From assembly GCA_902776955.1 (NCBI GenBank), contig CACYSG010000005.1, positions 1-64,000 of the forward strand: a stretch of DNA of 64,000 nucleotides, in the 5' to 3' direction. The position numbers were made by a program, and so were the translations under genes. Positions 1-9,024 of the stretch are shown here, in pieces. This DNA comes from an uncultured Bacteroidales bacterium (lineage in GTDB: Bacteria > Bacteroidota > Bacteroidia > Bacteroidales > Muribaculaceae). The notes beneath the pieces were generated by a model, which worked only from the letters and a program-made list of their open reading frames with translations, was not told the origin of the DNA and did no database searches. Each line of letters begins with the position of its first letter. Within the stretch, counting starts at the first letter, position 1.

Positions 1-642
1 CTCGATGTCGTTAGGGCTGAGCGAATTCATCACGTTGTTGGTTGAGTAGATATAGTCACTCATTTGTCCAACGTCACCGCTGGTAACGGGCACACCATCA
101 ATGACATAAAGGGGCTCATTGCTCGCGTTCATTGACCCGATACCGCGGATGCGGATGCTGGGAGCCGAACCAGCCTGACCGCTACTGTTGGAGACCTGGA
201 GGCCCGCAACGCGGCCATTGAGCGCATTCTCAAAAGTGGTGATGGGGATGTCCTTGAGCGCATTTTGGCCTACCATGCTGGCCGATCCGCTGTAACTGCT
301 TTTCTTGGCAGTGCCATAAGCGACAACGATTACCTCGTTCAAATCATGAGGAGATTCACTCATGCGAACCTCGATAAAAGTTTTACCCTCCACGTCATGC
401 TCCTGTGAAAGAAAACCAACGTAGTCAAATGTAAGCGTTGCTCCTGGAGAACATTTGATGGAAAAGTGACCATTGGCATCAGTCATTGTAGCCGTAGAAG
501 TTCCCTTAACATGGACGCTGACTCCCATGAGGGGTTCGTCATGGTCGTCGAGCACCGTTCCAGAAAATGTCTGTCCGTTCTGAGCCATTGCATTGATGAA
601 ACTGATCATCAACACAAATACTAGAATTAAGATTTTTTTCAT
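1..642 (-). CDS. SusC/RagA-family TonB-dependent outer-membrane receptor, N-terminal part
   Basis: The gene starts at the ATG read leftward from 642 and runs off the left edge, so only the first 214 residues are seen. They show a signal peptide (about 1-21, ending AMAQ), a carboxypeptidase-D-like regulatory domain (about 25-105, 'SGTVLDDHDEPLMGVSV'), and the start of the TonB plug domain with 'ALNGRVAGLQVSNSSG', 'SIRIRGIGS' and 'LYVIDGVPV'. These are classic SusC/RagA signatures. Family members are outer-membrane gates that import glycans or peptides with a SusD lipoprotein lid, energised by TonB. A SusD gene would be expected left of the window, so the substrate cannot be inferred. No sigma/anti-sigma pair is seen upstream. 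Confidence 0.93.
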   Translation of the reverse strand, partial: MKKILILVFVLMISFINAMAQNGQTFSGTVLDDHDEPLMGVSVHVKGTSTATMTDANGHFSIKCSPGATLTFDYVGFLSQEHDVEGKTFIEVRMSESPHDLNEVIVVAYGTAKKSSYSGSASMVGQNALKDIPITTFENALNGRVAGLQVSNSSGQAGSAPSIRIRGIGSMNASNEPLYVIDGVPVTSGDVGQMSDYIYSTNNVMNSLSPNDIE

Positions 643-709
643 GTGTGAATTCTATAGATAGTGATAACGTTTATAAACATTTGAATGAAAAATATAACGA
701 AAAAGTATG

Positions 710-740
710 CAAAATTCATGCTATTTTCTTTGTTGACAAA
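710..740 (-). promoter_or_regulatory. Weak candidate promoter of the SusC gene
   Basis: Read on the minus strand, TTTG (740-737) is followed after 19 bases by GAATTTTG (717-710). This is one mismatch from the Bacteroidota -7 consensus TAnnTTTG. The receptor start codon is about 70 bases further on. The match is imperfect in an AT-rich spacer, so the call is tentative. Confidence 0.3.
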
Positions 741-811
741 ATTTTTTAGCGCTTTTGTGTTTCATTAATAGTTTTATACAAATTTTGTTGTCTATTTAAT
801 TAGTAATGCAA

Positions 812-846
812 GAGGGTGAGCCATAACTGAATTATGACTCACCCTC
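812..846 (-). terminator. Hairpin after the glycosyltransferase gene
   Basis: Perfect 9-bp arms GAGGGTGAG and CTCACCCTC (812-820, 838-846) continue after one mismatch into five more pairs and close on a 5-base loop. The hairpin lies 31 bases past the GT4 stop codon, on the path of leftward transcription. No clean T-run follows, so termination is likely but not certain. Confidence 0.6.
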
Positions 847-876
847 AAAATTCTTGGTTGCTCCTGAGTCTCGTCT

Positions 877-2025
877 CTATTCTTCGTTCTCTCCCTGCTC
901 TGGAATCACGATGTTGATGACCGGGGCCTTCTCGAGCAGGCTGCGGTAGAGGTCGGTCATCTTCTTATAGAAGGCGGGATAGTCGAGGTTTTCCTCAAAG
1001 TCCTTCTGGGCCTGGGTGCCCATGCGGCTGCGGCTGGCGGTATCGTTGATCAGCTCGTTGATGGCATCGGTGAGCGCCTTTTCATCGCCGGGAGGCACGA
1101 GCAGGCCGTTCACTCCGTCGTGAACATACTCAGGCTGGGCGCCGTTGTTGCTGCAGATGTGAGCCTTGCCCGCCATCATATACTCCAAGTTGCTGATACC
1201 CAAGGCTTCTTGCTGGATTGACGGCAAGATGCCGAAGTCGGCTTGGCGCAGGTATTCCAGGATGTTGTCGCGGAAACCGAGCAGCGACACATTATGGACA
1301 AGTCCGTTGGCGACGATGAAACCCTTGATTTTAGCCTTGTATTTGGGCTGTCCTTCGCCGATAATCGCCAGGTGGTACTTGCTCTTGTCCACGTGGGTTA
1401 ACGCGCTCAGAAGGGCATCCAGGCCCTTTTCGGGGGCTATCTTGCCGTGATACATGATGAGCGATTGATGGCTGTCGACTCCCAACTCACGCCTCAGGTC
1501 GGGCACCTGGGTGCCTATCTGGCTGTCGCAAACGCTGTCGCGCAGCACCACGGCACGGTCGGCATACTGCTTTTTGGCCTTGCCCAGGAAGGCATCGCGG
1601 GCCATCTCCGAGGAGAAGACAAAGCAGTCGATGGATTTGTACAGCTTGGTGTACATGTAGTTCTTCTTGGGCTTGTAAACACCGTGCACACTGACCACGA
1701 CACGGGTGTTGCGGTTCTCGCTGATGCGACGCGCCATGACGGCCATAAAGGCGTCCCTGAAGCTATGCACATGGATGATGTTATTGCCCTTGCGCAGTAG
1801 ACGCGCGAAGCGCACCGGGCTGTCGATGTCGGTCACCCCCTTGAGCGGGAGGATGGAGATGGGTATCTCCAGGCGGCGGTATTGCTTGAGCACATTGGGG
1901 TGCTTGCGGCAGACGACCTCGACATAGAAGTCGGGATCGTTGCGCAGGCGGTCAACCAGGTCATAGGTGTACTGCTCGGCACCTGTCCAATGCTTGTTAG
2001 AGACTATATGAAAAATATTAATCAT
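877..2025 (-). CDS. Glycosyltransferase family 4
   Basis: A 382-residue GT-B-fold glycosyltransferase. Near the N-terminus 'KHWTGAEQYTYDLV' matches the acceptor-side glycine/glutamate loop of GT4 enzymes. The nucleotide-sugar half has 'HGKIAPEKG' (around 205) and the EX7E motif 'EALGISNLE' (around 270), which contacts the donor sugar. No signal peptide or membrane segment is seen, so it should be cytosolic and act on a lipid-linked glycan. It stands alone between a SusC gene and the SPFH/NfeD pair with no other polysaccharide genes nearby, so donor and acceptor are unknown. The start ATG is the only one near the -7 element at 2084-2091. Confidence 0.9.
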   Translation of the reverse strand: MINIFHIVSNKHWTGAEQYTYDLVDRLRNDPDFYVEVVCRKHPNVLKQYRRLEIPISILPLKGVTDIDSPVRFARLLRKGNNIIHVHSFRDAFMAVMARRISENRNTRVVVSVHGVYKPKKNYMYTKLYKSIDCFVFSSEMARDAFLGKAKKQYADRAVVLRDSVCDSQIGTQVPDLRRELGVDSHQSLIMYHGKIAPEKGLDALLSALTHVDKSKYHLAIIGEGQPKYKAKIKGFIVANGLVHNVSLLGFRDNILEYLRQADFGILPSIQQEALGISNLEYMMAGKAHICSNNGAQPEYVHDGVNGLLVPPGDEKALTDAINELINDTASRSRMGTQAQKDFEENLDYPAFYKKMTDLYRSLLEKAPVINIVIPEQGENEE

Positions 2026-2083
2026 CAGTATATCAATAAGTTATACCTCTAGAGGTTTCAACATTAGGTTCATGTTACCGCCA

Positions 2084-2091
2084 CAAAGTTA
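2084..2091 (-). promoter_or_regulatory. -7 element for the GT4 gene
   Basis: On the minus strand the sequence reads TAACTTTG, a perfect Bacteroidota -7 box, about 58 bases before the ATG at 2025. No TTTG is found at the expected -33 distance. Confidence 0.5.
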
Positions 2092-2147
2092 CAAAAAAAA
2101 TGTTAACCTACCCCACTCTATTCCATGAATTTACAGTTACATATCAC

Positions 2148-2186
2148 AACAGACGGGCCTGGCAACTGGCGCCAGGCTCGTCTGTT
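2148..2186 (-). terminator. Strong hairpin after the SPFH gene
   Basis: AACAGACG (2148-2155) pairs with CGTCTGTT (2179-2186). After one mismatch GCCTGGC pairs with GCCAGGC around a 7-base loop. It lies 34 bases past the SPFH stop codon and probably ends the NfeD-SPFH transcript. There is no T-run. Confidence 0.65.
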
Positions 2187-2219
2187 AATCATTGTCGAGA
2201 GGGGCTCTCCCCTACCCGA

Positions 2220-3188
2220 TTACTCATTCTTGTTGCCGTCGGAACCGAACAGTTCCTTGATGCCGCCGATGGAACCGAGCAGGTTGGTAGCCTCGTAAGG
2301 CAGGTAAACCGTCTTGGTCTTGTCGCCGCTGGCCACGGTGTCGAGCATCTGGATGTACTTCTGGGCAAGCAGGTAGTTGGCCGGATTGGTGCTCTTGCCT
2401 ACCGCCTGGGTGATCTTGTCGATGGCGATAGCCTCGGCCTCGGCCCTGCGGATGCGGGCCTGGGCTTCACCCTCGGCACGCAGGATCTCGGTCTGCTTGT
2501 CGGCCTCGGCCTGGTTGATGCGGGCGGTCTTCTGACCCTCGGACTGGAGAATGGCAGCCTGCTTTTGACCCTCACTGGTCAAGATGGTGGCGCGCTTGTT
2601 ACGCTCGGCCTGCATCTGCTTCTCCATGGCCTGCAATACGGTTTGCGGCGGCTGGATGTCCTGCAACTCGACGCGGTTGACCTTGATACCCCACTTGTTG
2701 GTGGCGTCGTCAAGCACGGTGCGCAGCTTGGAGTTGATTGTGTCGCGCGACGTGAGCGTCTGGTCCAGTTCGAGTTCACCGATGATGTTACGCAGCGTGG
2801 TCTGGGTCAACTTCTCGATAGCGTTGGGCAGGTTGTTGATTTCATACACCGCCTTGAACGGGTCTACAATCTGGAAATACAGCAAGGCATTAATCTGGGT
2901 CAACACGTTATCCTTGGTGATTACGTTCTGCTTGTCGAAGTCATACACTTGTTCGCGCAGGTCGATGGAATTGGTCGTGCGGTAACGGCCGTGCTCATAG
3001 GCGATGATCGTCTTGGGCCTGTCGATGAACGGGATAATCAGGTTGATACCGGGCTTGAGTGTGGCGTAATATTTACCCAGTCGCTCAATGATCTTGGTCT
3101 CACTCTGCGGGATAATCACTAATGCGCTCTTTACCAGAATCAGGGCGAGCACGATGATTACAATGAGGAAAATTGCTAGTGGTGTCAT
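2220..3188 (-). CDS. SPFH/band-7 (stomatin-like) membrane protein
   Basis: The protein (322 residues from the ATG at 3188) has one N-terminal membrane segment ('LAIFLIVIIVLALILV'), a band-7 domain ('IIERLGKYYATLKPGINLI', then 'LREQVYDFDKQNVIT'), and a long charged coiled coil (about 180-265) rich in 'SEGQKQAAILQSEGQK'-type repeats. This is the architecture of stomatin/QmcA-type proteins, which form large oligomeric membrane microdomains. An in-frame TTG at 3221 would add 11 residues, but the ATG puts the hydrophobic segment at the true N-terminus, as in the family. It lies just downstream of an NfeD gene, the usual partner (E. coli qmcA next to an NfeD-like gene), so the two probably act as one complex on membrane organisation or protein quality control. 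Confidence 0.92.
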   Translation of the reverse strand: MTPLAIFLIVIIVLALILVKSALVIIPQSETKIIERLGKYYATLKPGINLIIPFIDRPKTIIAYEHGRYRTTNSIDLREQVYDFDKQNVITKDNVLTQINALLYFQIVDPFKAVYEINNLPNAIEKLTQTTLRNIIGELELDQTLTSRDTINSKLRTVLDDATNKWGIKVNRVELQDIQPPQTVLQAMEKQMQAERNKRATILTSEGQKQAAILQSEGQKTARINQAEADKQTEILRAEGEAQARIRRAEAEAIAIDKITQAVGKSTNPANYLLAQKYIQMLDTVASGDKTKTVYLPYEATNLLGSIGGIKELFGSDGNKNE

Positions 3189-3217
3189 ATTCAGTAAATG
3201 TTTAGAGTTAGATGATG

Positions 3218-3670
3218 TCAATTGATGGGCTCGACTGTGAGGATGATACTTTCCATCTTCACAACGCGCACGCGCACGTCTTTGTTAATGGCGGCACCGT
3301 CGGCGCTCTGGGCTTTCCAGTCGTCGCCGTCGATGGCTACGCGGCCATAACCGCCGGCCTCGATCATCTCGCTGACGCGACCTTCCTGACCAATCAGGGC
3401 TTCGGCGTTACTGAGACGTTCGCGTTGAGGTTTGTGCAGTTTCTTGATGAGTGCCGGCCGCACAAGCAGCAGGCTCAATGCCGAAACCACGGCAAACAAT
3501 ACAATCTGCCATGTAAGAGACAAGCCACAGCCGGCCAAAATTGCGGCTACAGCGGCACCGATGGCAAAACACAGGATGAAAAAATCACCGGATGATAATT
3601 CCAGAATCAGGCACACGATGGAGACGATTACCCAAATGAGCCATAGGTTAGATGTGAAATACTCGATCAT
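3218..3670 (-). CDS. NfeD-like membrane protein
   Basis: The protein has 150 residues, two to three membrane segments in the first 70 ('LWLIWVIVSIVCLILEL' and two more hydrophobic stretches), then a soluble C-terminal OB-fold domain starting near 'ALIGQEGRVSEMIEAGGYG' and ending 'RVVKMESIILTVEP'. This is the short NfeD form without a protease domain. It is first in a two-gene transcript with the SPFH gene; its stop codon is 29 bases before the SPFH ATG. In the family, the OB domain sits on the SPFH oligomer. No -7 element was recognised just upstream. Confidence 0.92.
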   Translation of the reverse strand: MIEYFTSNLWLIWVIVSIVCLILELSSGDFFILCFAIGAAVAAILAGCGLSLTWQIVLFAVVSALSLLLVRPALIKKLHKPQRERLSNAEALIGQEGRVSEMIEAGGYGRVAIDGDDWKAQSADGAAINKDVRVRVVKMESIILTVEPIN

Positions 3671-4146
3671 AGTTGTATCGTTTTTAAGTTATATTATTGT
3701 CTCAATTTTGTCTCTTTACCTGTTAGACGCAATGGGGGTTCAAAAAGCTACAGCCCCGAGACCACTTTTTTCATTAATGCGCCAAAAATTTTTTTTACGG
3801 CACCAACGACCGATGATTTTTCAAATTGAGTACGGCTCTCAACTCGTCAAGAGAGAAATTCGGTACACATCCCCAAAGGTAGTGGTTTTCTCTTATATCT
3901 GCAAATTTTATGCCAAAAATCAGGCTAAAATCCCGACCAATCGCCCGTGTCGTCGCCAATTTTTAATTCTCACGGGGTTAAAATGGCTTTTCTCGCTGTA
4001 ATTCAGGTGATTTAGCGTTTTTCGGGAAAATGTCAGAAAAATCGGGTAGGGGAGAAAACGCTCCCGATTAGCGCAAGAGGCGACGCAAGCCCCCTCAACC
4101 CCGCCGCCTGGCCAAAAAACCGCCATCAAATCTTATGCATTATATT
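3671..4146. other. Gene-free spacer between divergent operons
   Basis: A 476-base AT-rich spacer between the NfeD gene (minus) and the ybeY promoter (plus). It must hold the NfeD promoter, but no clear TTTG/TAnnTTTG pair was found on the minus strand. No open frame with protein-like composition, no RNA gene and no repeat of the families found elsewhere in the window was recognised. Confidence 0.5.
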
Positions 4147-4176
4147 TTTGTTTATCAAAATAATGTGTTATCTTTG
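4147..4176 (+). promoter_or_regulatory. Promoter of the ybeY-mnmG-apt-uvrC operon
   Basis: TTTG (4147-4150), an 18-base spacer and TATCTTTG (4169-4176) match both Bacteroidota sigma-A elements exactly. The ybeY ATG is 36 bases downstream. Confidence 0.8.
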
Positions 4177-4211
4177 CCTCCCGTTTTTCAAAGCATAGCA
4201 TCATTCACGAT

Positions 4212-4655
4212 ATGACCGAAATTGTTTACATGACTCAGGGCACAGCCCAGTTGCCCCATCTTGACGAAGCCGCGGTCCAGAATTGGATCGTTGAGGTTGC
4301 CCGCCAGCATCAGCAGCGGGTAGGGTGCTTGACCTATGTCTTCTGTGACGACGAGTACATCCTGCAGACCAACCGCGAGTTCCTGGGACATGACTATTAC
4401 ACGGACATCATCACCTTTGACTACACCAATTCGCGCCACATCGCCGGCGACATGGTCATCTCGCTGGACACCGTCCGCAGCAATGCCGAGATGCTCGGTG
4501 CCGACTACAAGACCGAACTCATGCGCGTCATGATTCACGGCGTGCTGCACCTGTGCGGCATCAACGACAAGGGTCCCGGCGAACGCGAAGTGATGGAGCA
4601 GCACGAGAACGCTGCCCTTGCCATTCTCCCCGAGAACGTATTCCTGAACGACTGA
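4212..4655 (+). CDS. ybeY: Endoribonuclease YbeY (rRNA maturation)
   Basis: A 147-residue member of the UPF0054/YbeY family of zinc-dependent endoribonucleases, which trim the 16S rRNA 3' end and take part in ribosome quality control. The signature segment is 'HGVLHLCGINDKGPGERE' near residue 100, preceded by the typical 'FLGHDYYTDIITFDY' segment. In E. coli the third zinc ligand is His in HGxLHLxGYDH; here the spacing is one residue longer and an Asp stands near that place. From memory this is the usual Bacteroidota form. It is first in the operon, 13 bases before mnmG; both act on the translation apparatus. Confidence 0.95.
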   Translation: MTEIVYMTQGTAQLPHLDEAAVQNWIVEVARQHQQRVGCLTYVFCDDEYILQTNREFLGHDYYTDIITFDYTNSRHIAGDMVISLDTVRSNAEMLGADYKTELMRVMIHGVLHLCGINDKGPGEREVMEQHENAALAILPENVFLND

Positions 4656-4668
4656 TTCACTACACGAG

Positions 4669-6546
4669 ATGAGAAACGACTATGATGTCATAGTGGTTGG
4701 TGCCGGTCATGCCGGATGTGAGGCTGCTCACGCTGCCGCACGCCTGGGCTCACGCACGCTGCTCATCACCATCGACATGAACAAGATTGCCCAGATGAGC
4801 TGCAACCCCGCAGTGGGAGGCATCGCCAAGGGGCAAATCGTGCGCGAGATCGACGCCCTGGGCGGACAGATGGGCATCGTCACCGACCGCAGCAGCATCC
4901 AGTTCAGGATGCTCAACCGCAGCAAGGGTCCCGCCATGTGGAGCCCGCGCTCACAGAGCGACCGCCAGCAGTTCATCCTCAACTGGAGAAACGTGCTGGA
5001 AAACACACCCAATCTGTTCATGTGGCAGGATTCTGTCGATGAATTCGTCATCGAGGGTGGGGTAGTGAAGGGTGTGAAAACCGCCCTCGGGATGACTTTC
5101 AAGGCCCAGGCTGTGGTACTCACCGCCGGCACTTTCCTCAACGGACTGATGCACGTGGGCACTGTCAAGACCCCCGGCGGACGCGTCGCCGAACCCCCAG
5201 CACGAGGCATCACCGAGCAGCTGGCGGCCCAGGGCCTCACCGTCGGCCGCATGAAGACCGGCACGCCGCCCCGACTCGACGAGCGCACTATCGACTTCTC
5301 GCAGTGCATCCGCCAGGACGGCGAGCACGATTTCCATCATTTTTCCTATCTGCCGGGCATCACTTCGATGCTGCCCCAGCGTCCCTGCTGGATTGTGCAC
5401 ACCAACGAGCAAGTGCATGAAGTGCTGCGCCGCGGGCTGCCGCTCTCGCCGCTCTACAACGGTCAGATCACCAGCATCGGCCCCCGGTACTGCCCCAGCA
5501 TCGAGACCAAGATCGTCACGTTTGCCGACAAGACATCTCATCAACTCTTTATCGAACCCGAGGGCGCCTCGACCCACGAGATGTACCTCAACGGGTTCTC
5601 GTCATCGTTGCCCTGGGAGGTGCAGATCGAGGCCCTCAGGCACATTCCCGCCCTGCGCGACGTGCACGCCTTCAGACCCGGATATGCCATCGAGTACGAC
5701 TTCTTTGACCCCACGCAACTCACCCACACCCTCGAGTCCAAACTCGTCAAGAACCTGTTCCTCGCCGGGCAGGTCAACGGCACGACCGGCTATGAGGAAG
5801 CGGCAGGGCAGGGGTTGATTGCCGGCATCAACGCCCACCAGCGTGTCACCGGCGGCGAACCGTTCACACTGGCCCGCAACGAGGCCTACATCGGTGTGCT
5901 CATCGACGACCTCGTCACCTGTGGCGTGGATGAGCCCTACCGTATGTTCACCTCGCGCGCCGAGCACCGCATCCTCTTGCGCCAGGACGATGCCGACATG
6001 CGCCTCACCGAGAAAGGCTATCGCCTGGGCCTCGCCACACGCGAGCGCTACGACCTGATGCTCGCCAAGCGACAGCAGATTGACCGCCTCATCACCTATT
6101 GCCGCGAAACCACCGTCAAGCCCCAAGACGTCAATCACGTCATCGAGGCCAACGGCTCCCAACCGCTGACCCAGGGCCAGCGACTCCACGACCTGTTGCT
6201 GCGTCCCCAACTCAACGTCGCCGCACTCACCGAGGCACTGCCCGGACTGCAGGAGCAGATCAACGACCTTGAGGCCGAGCGCCGTGACGAAATCGTCGAG
6301 GCCGCCGAAATCGCCATCAAGTACCGCGGTTATATTGAGCGCGAGACCCTCATCGCCGAGCGCGTCGCACGCCTCGACAATGTGACCCTCAAGGGTAAAT
6401 TTGACTACACCCAGATACACCAACTCTCTACCGAGGCACGCCAGAAGCTCCAGGCCATTGACCCCGACACCGTCGGCCAGGCCTCGCGCATCCCGGGTGT
6501 CTCTCCCAGCGATATCAATATCCTGCTCGTCCTGTTGGGCAGATAA
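4669..6546 (+). CDS. mnmG: tRNA uridine-5-carboxymethylaminomethyl(34) synthesis enzyme MnmG
   Basis: A full-length 625-residue MnmG (GidA), which with MnmE adds the carboxymethylaminomethyl group to wobble U34 of tRNAs using FAD and a folate one-carbon donor. Seen in the sequence: the N-terminal FAD-binding loop 'VVGAGHAGCEAAHAAARLG' (residues 8-26), the family block 'CNPAVGGIAKGQIVREIDAL', 'KTGTPPRLD' near residue 200, 'NGTTGYEEAAGQGLIAGINA' near 370, and the helical C-terminal domain that binds MnmE and tRNA. It is the second gene of the ybeY operon. No mnmE is present in this window. Confidence 0.98.
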   Translation: MRNDYDVIVVGAGHAGCEAAHAAARLGSRTLLITIDMNKIAQMSCNPAVGGIAKGQIVREIDALGGQMGIVTDRSSIQFRMLNRSKGPAMWSPRSQSDRQQFILNWRNVLENTPNLFMWQDSVDEFVIEGGVVKGVKTALGMTFKAQAVVLTAGTFLNGLMHVGTVKTPGGRVAEPPARGITEQLAAQGLTVGRMKTGTPPRLDERTIDFSQCIRQDGEHDFHHFSYLPGITSMLPQRPCWIVHTNEQVHEVLRRGLPLSPLYNGQITSIGPRYCPSIETKIVTFADKTSHQLFIEPEGASTHEMYLNGFSSSLPWEVQIEALRHIPALRDVHAFRPGYAIEYDFFDPTQLTHTLESKLVKNLFLAGQVNGTTGYEEAAGQGLIAGINAHQRVTGGEPFTLARNEAYIGVLIDDLVTCGVDEPYRMFTSRAEHRILLRQDDADMRLTEKGYRLGLATRERYDLMLAKRQQIDRLITYCRETTVKPQDVNHVIEANGSQPLTQGQRLHDLLLRPQLNVAALTEALPGLQEQINDLEAERRDEIVEAAEIAIKYRGYIERETLIAERVARLDNVTLKGKFDYTQIHQLSTEARQKLQAIDPDTVGQASRIPGVSPSDINILLVLLGR

Positions 6547-6590
6547 TTGTTCCACGTGAAACAAAAATAACCTAAAATACTGATTATCAA

Positions 6591-7124
6591 ATGAATAACG
6601 AAGAATTATCCAAAGTAAAAGCCGTGGTACGTAACATCCCCGACTTTCCCGTTCCCGGCATTCAGTTCAAGGATCTGACCACCGCCTTCAAGGACCCCGA
6701 GGCCCTGCAGATCATGACCCGCGCCATGGTGGACCTCTATCGTGACAAGGGCGTGACCCGCGTTGTCGGCATCGAGGCGCGCGGCTTCATCGGCGGCGCC
6801 ATCCTCGCCACACAGCTTGGTGCAGGCTTTGTCCCCCTGCGCAAGCCCGGCAAGTTGCCCGCCGAGGTCATCCAGAAGTCCTACAGCAAGGAGTACGGCA
6901 CCGATACCATCGAGATCCACAAGGACGCCATCATGCCCGACGACGTGGTAGTCATCCATGACGACCTGCTTGCCACCGGAGGCACCATGCTCGCCGCCTA
7001 TGAGCTCGTGAAGTCGATGAATCCCAAGAAGATCTACATCAACTTCATCTGCGACCTGGCCGACCTGCACGGACGCGACGTCTTCCCGCCCGACGTGGAA
7101 GTATCCTCCCTGTTCACCTTTTAA
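6591..7124 (+). CDS. apt: Adenine phosphoribosyltransferase
   Basis: A 177-residue type I phosphoribosyltransferase that converts adenine and PRPP to AMP (purine salvage). The PRPP-binding motif is 'VVVIHDDLLATGGTMLAAY' (about 122-140). The N-terminal 'IPDFPVPGIQFKDLTTAF' and 'GIEARGFIGGAILA' are Apt-specific. It follows mnmG by 44 bases in the same direction and is followed by a 9-bp tandem repeat before uvrC. Length and motifs are normal for the family. Confidence 0.97.
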   Translation: MNNEELSKVKAVVRNIPDFPVPGIQFKDLTTAFKDPEALQIMTRAMVDLYRDKGVTRVVGIEARGFIGGAILATQLGAGFVPLRKPGKLPAEVIQKSYSKEYGTDTIEIHKDAIMPDDVVVIHDDLLATGGTMLAAYELVKSMNPKKIYINFICDLADLHGRDVFPPDVEVSSLFTF

Positions 7125-7130
7125 AGAACG

Positions 7131-7202
7131 ATTGGTCAAATTAGTCAAATTGGTCAAATAAGTCCAATAAGACCAATTAGTCCAATAAGCCCAATTAATC
7201 AA
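7131..7202 (+). repeat. Nonamer tandem repeat between apt and uvrC
   Basis: Eight consecutive 9-base units that vary on ATTAGTCAA / ATAAGTCCA. The array starts 6 bases after the apt stop codon and ends 10 bases before the uvrC ATG. It is within a polycistronic unit, so it is transcribed. Confidence 0.85.
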
Positions 7203-7212
7203 CCAGCTGTCA

Positions 7213-9024
7213 ATGACCGACGAGTTGAAACTGAAATTGTCGTTGCTCCCCGATGAGCCTGGCGTGTACCGCTATCGCAATCGGGAGGGCACGATCATCT
7301 ACGTCGGCAAGGCCAAGAACCTCAAGCGGCGCGTCAACTCCTACTTCAACCGCGAGCACGCGTCACTGCGCACCACCATGCTCGTGCGCAACATCGCCGA
7401 CCTGGAATACACCGTCGTCAATACCGAGGAGGAAGCCCTTGACCTCGAGAACGCGCTCATCAAGGAGTACAAGCCGCGCTACAATGTCCTGCTCAAGGAC
7501 GACAAGAGCTATCCCTGGATTTGTATCTCGGGAGGGCTCTATCCGCGCGTCTATATCACCCGCGAAGCGCGCGTGAAGGGGGACCGCTACTATGGCCCTT
7601 ACCCCAGGGCCGAAGTGGCTAAAGTGCTCATTGACACCATCAGGCAAATCTATCCGCTGCGCACCTGCCGCCTTAATGTTTCACGTGAAACAATCGAGGC
7701 AGGCAAACACCGCCTGTGCCTGCAGTACCACATCCACCGGTGCGAGGGCTGTTGCCAGGGTCTGGTGAGCGCCGAGCGCTACGGGGAGTACATCAGCGAG
7801 ATCCGCCAAATCCTCAACGGTGACACCCATGTGCTCATGGACGTGCTCATGCAACAGATGCAACAACTGGCATCTGAGTTGCGATTTGAGGAGGCCGAGG
7901 TGCTCAAGCGACGCTACAAGCTGCTGGAGCACGTCAGGCGCCGGTCGGTCATCGTCAGCCCGTCGGTCCACAACATCGACGTGTTCGGCCTGCTGCGTGA
8001 CGAGGACGCCGCCTGGATCAACTACATGCACGTGCGGGGTGGGGCAGTGGTGCACTCGTTCACCCTCGAGTACCGCCTGTCCACACGCGACGAGAGCGAC
8101 GAGGAACTCATGTCGATGGCCGTGGCCGAAATCCGTGAACGGTTTGCCGAGACCTACCGCCGTGACCGCGTGACCGAGGTAAGCGTCAACGTCCTGCCCG
8201 ACGTGGATTTTAACGGCCTCACCTTCTCCATACCCCAGCGCGGCGACAGGAAGAAACTGCTCGACATCGCCGTCAAGAACGCCGTCCAGCACCGCACCGA
8301 CCGCCTGCGCATGATGGAGAAACTGAACCCCGAGCAACGCGTCACGCGCACGCTCACCACCATGCAGCGCGACCTGCGCCTCACGGCACTGCCGCGCCAC
8401 ATCGAGTGCTTTGACAACAGCAACATCAGCGGCAGCACCCCCGTGGCCTCATGCGTCGTGTTCCGCAACGCCAAGCCCTCCAAGAAGGAGTACCGCCACT
8501 TCAACATCAAGACCGTCGAGGGCGCCGACGACTTCGCCTCGATGCGCGAGGTCGTCACGCGGCGCTACAGCCGTCTAGTACAGGAGGGTCAGGAACTGCC
8601 GCAGCTGCTCGTCGTCGATGGCGGCAAGGGACAGGTGACGTCGGCCATCGAGGCGCTCGACAGCATCGGCCTGCAGGGCCAGATAGCCGTCGTGGGCATC
8701 GCCAAGCGCCTCAACGAGGTCTATTTCCCCGGCGACAGTGTGCCCCTGTACATCGACAAGAACAGCGAGACGCTCCACGTCATCCAGCGACTCAGGGACG
8801 AGTCTCACCGTTTTGCCATCACCTTCCACCGCAAGCAGCGCAGCAAGGGGCAGGTGCACAGCGCCCTTGACGACGTGCCCGGTATCGGTCCCAAGACGCG
8901 CACCCTACTGCTCAAGCACTTCAAGTCCCTCAAGCGCATCCGTGAGGCCACTGAGGAGGAACTTGCTGCCGTCATCGGTCCCTCGCGTGCCCGCACCCTC
9001 ATCTCATCATTGAAAGCAATGTGA
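7213..9024 (+). CDS. uvrC: Excinuclease ABC subunit C
   Basis: A full-length 603-residue UvrC, the dual-incision nuclease of nucleotide excision repair. Domains in order: GIY-YIG nuclease at the N-terminus ('DEPGVYRYRNREGTIIYVGK', residues 14-33), a cysteine-bearing linker, a UVR motif that contacts UvrB ('QQLASELRFEEAEVLKRRY', about 217-235), the RNase H-like endonuclease domain with 'ECFDNSNISGSTPVAS' and 'LLVVDGGKGQVTSA', and the C-terminal helix-hairpin-helix pair ('VPGIGPKTRTLLLKHF'). It is the last gene of the operon and is followed at once by a textbook terminator. Confidence 0.98.
   Translation: MTDELKLKLSLLPDEPGVYRYRNREGTIIYVGKAKNLKRRVNSYFNREHASLRTTMLVRNIADLEYTVVNTEEEALDLENALIKEYKPRYNVLLKDDKSYPWICISGGLYPRVYITREARVKGDRYYGPYPRAEVAKVLIDTIRQIYPLRTCRLNVSRETIEAGKHRLCLQYHIHRCEGCCQGLVSAERYGEYISEIRQILNGDTHVLMDVLMQQMQQLASELRFEEAEVLKRRYKLLEHVRRRSVIVSPSVHNIDVFGLLRDEDAAWINYMHVRGGAVVHSFTLEYRLSTRDESDEELMSMAVAEIRERFAETYRRDRVTEVSVNVLPDVDFNGLTFSIPQRGDRKKLLDIAVKNAVQHRTDRLRMMEKLNPEQRVTRTLTTMQRDLRLTALPRHIECFDNSNISGSTPVASCVVFRNAKPSKKEYRHFNIKTVEGADDFASMREVVTRRYSRLVQEGQELPQLLVVDGGKGQVTSAIEALDSIGLQGQIAVVGIAKRLNEVYFPGDSVPLYIDKNSETLHVIQRLRDESHRFAITFHRKQRSKGQVHSALDDVPGIGPKTRTLLLKHFKSLKRIREATEEELAAVIGPSRARTLISSLKAM

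Noticed and set aside
1..2025. A polysaccharide-utilisation or capsule locus
   Set aside because: Only a SusC fragment and a single glycosyltransferase are visible; no SusD, hydrolase, flippase or polymerase lies inside the window.
2100..3122. A 340-codon plus-strand open frame opposite the SPFH gene
   Set aside because: The SPFH protein has clear domains and a partner gene. The plus-strand product is a low-complexity Leu/Gly/Asp shadow.
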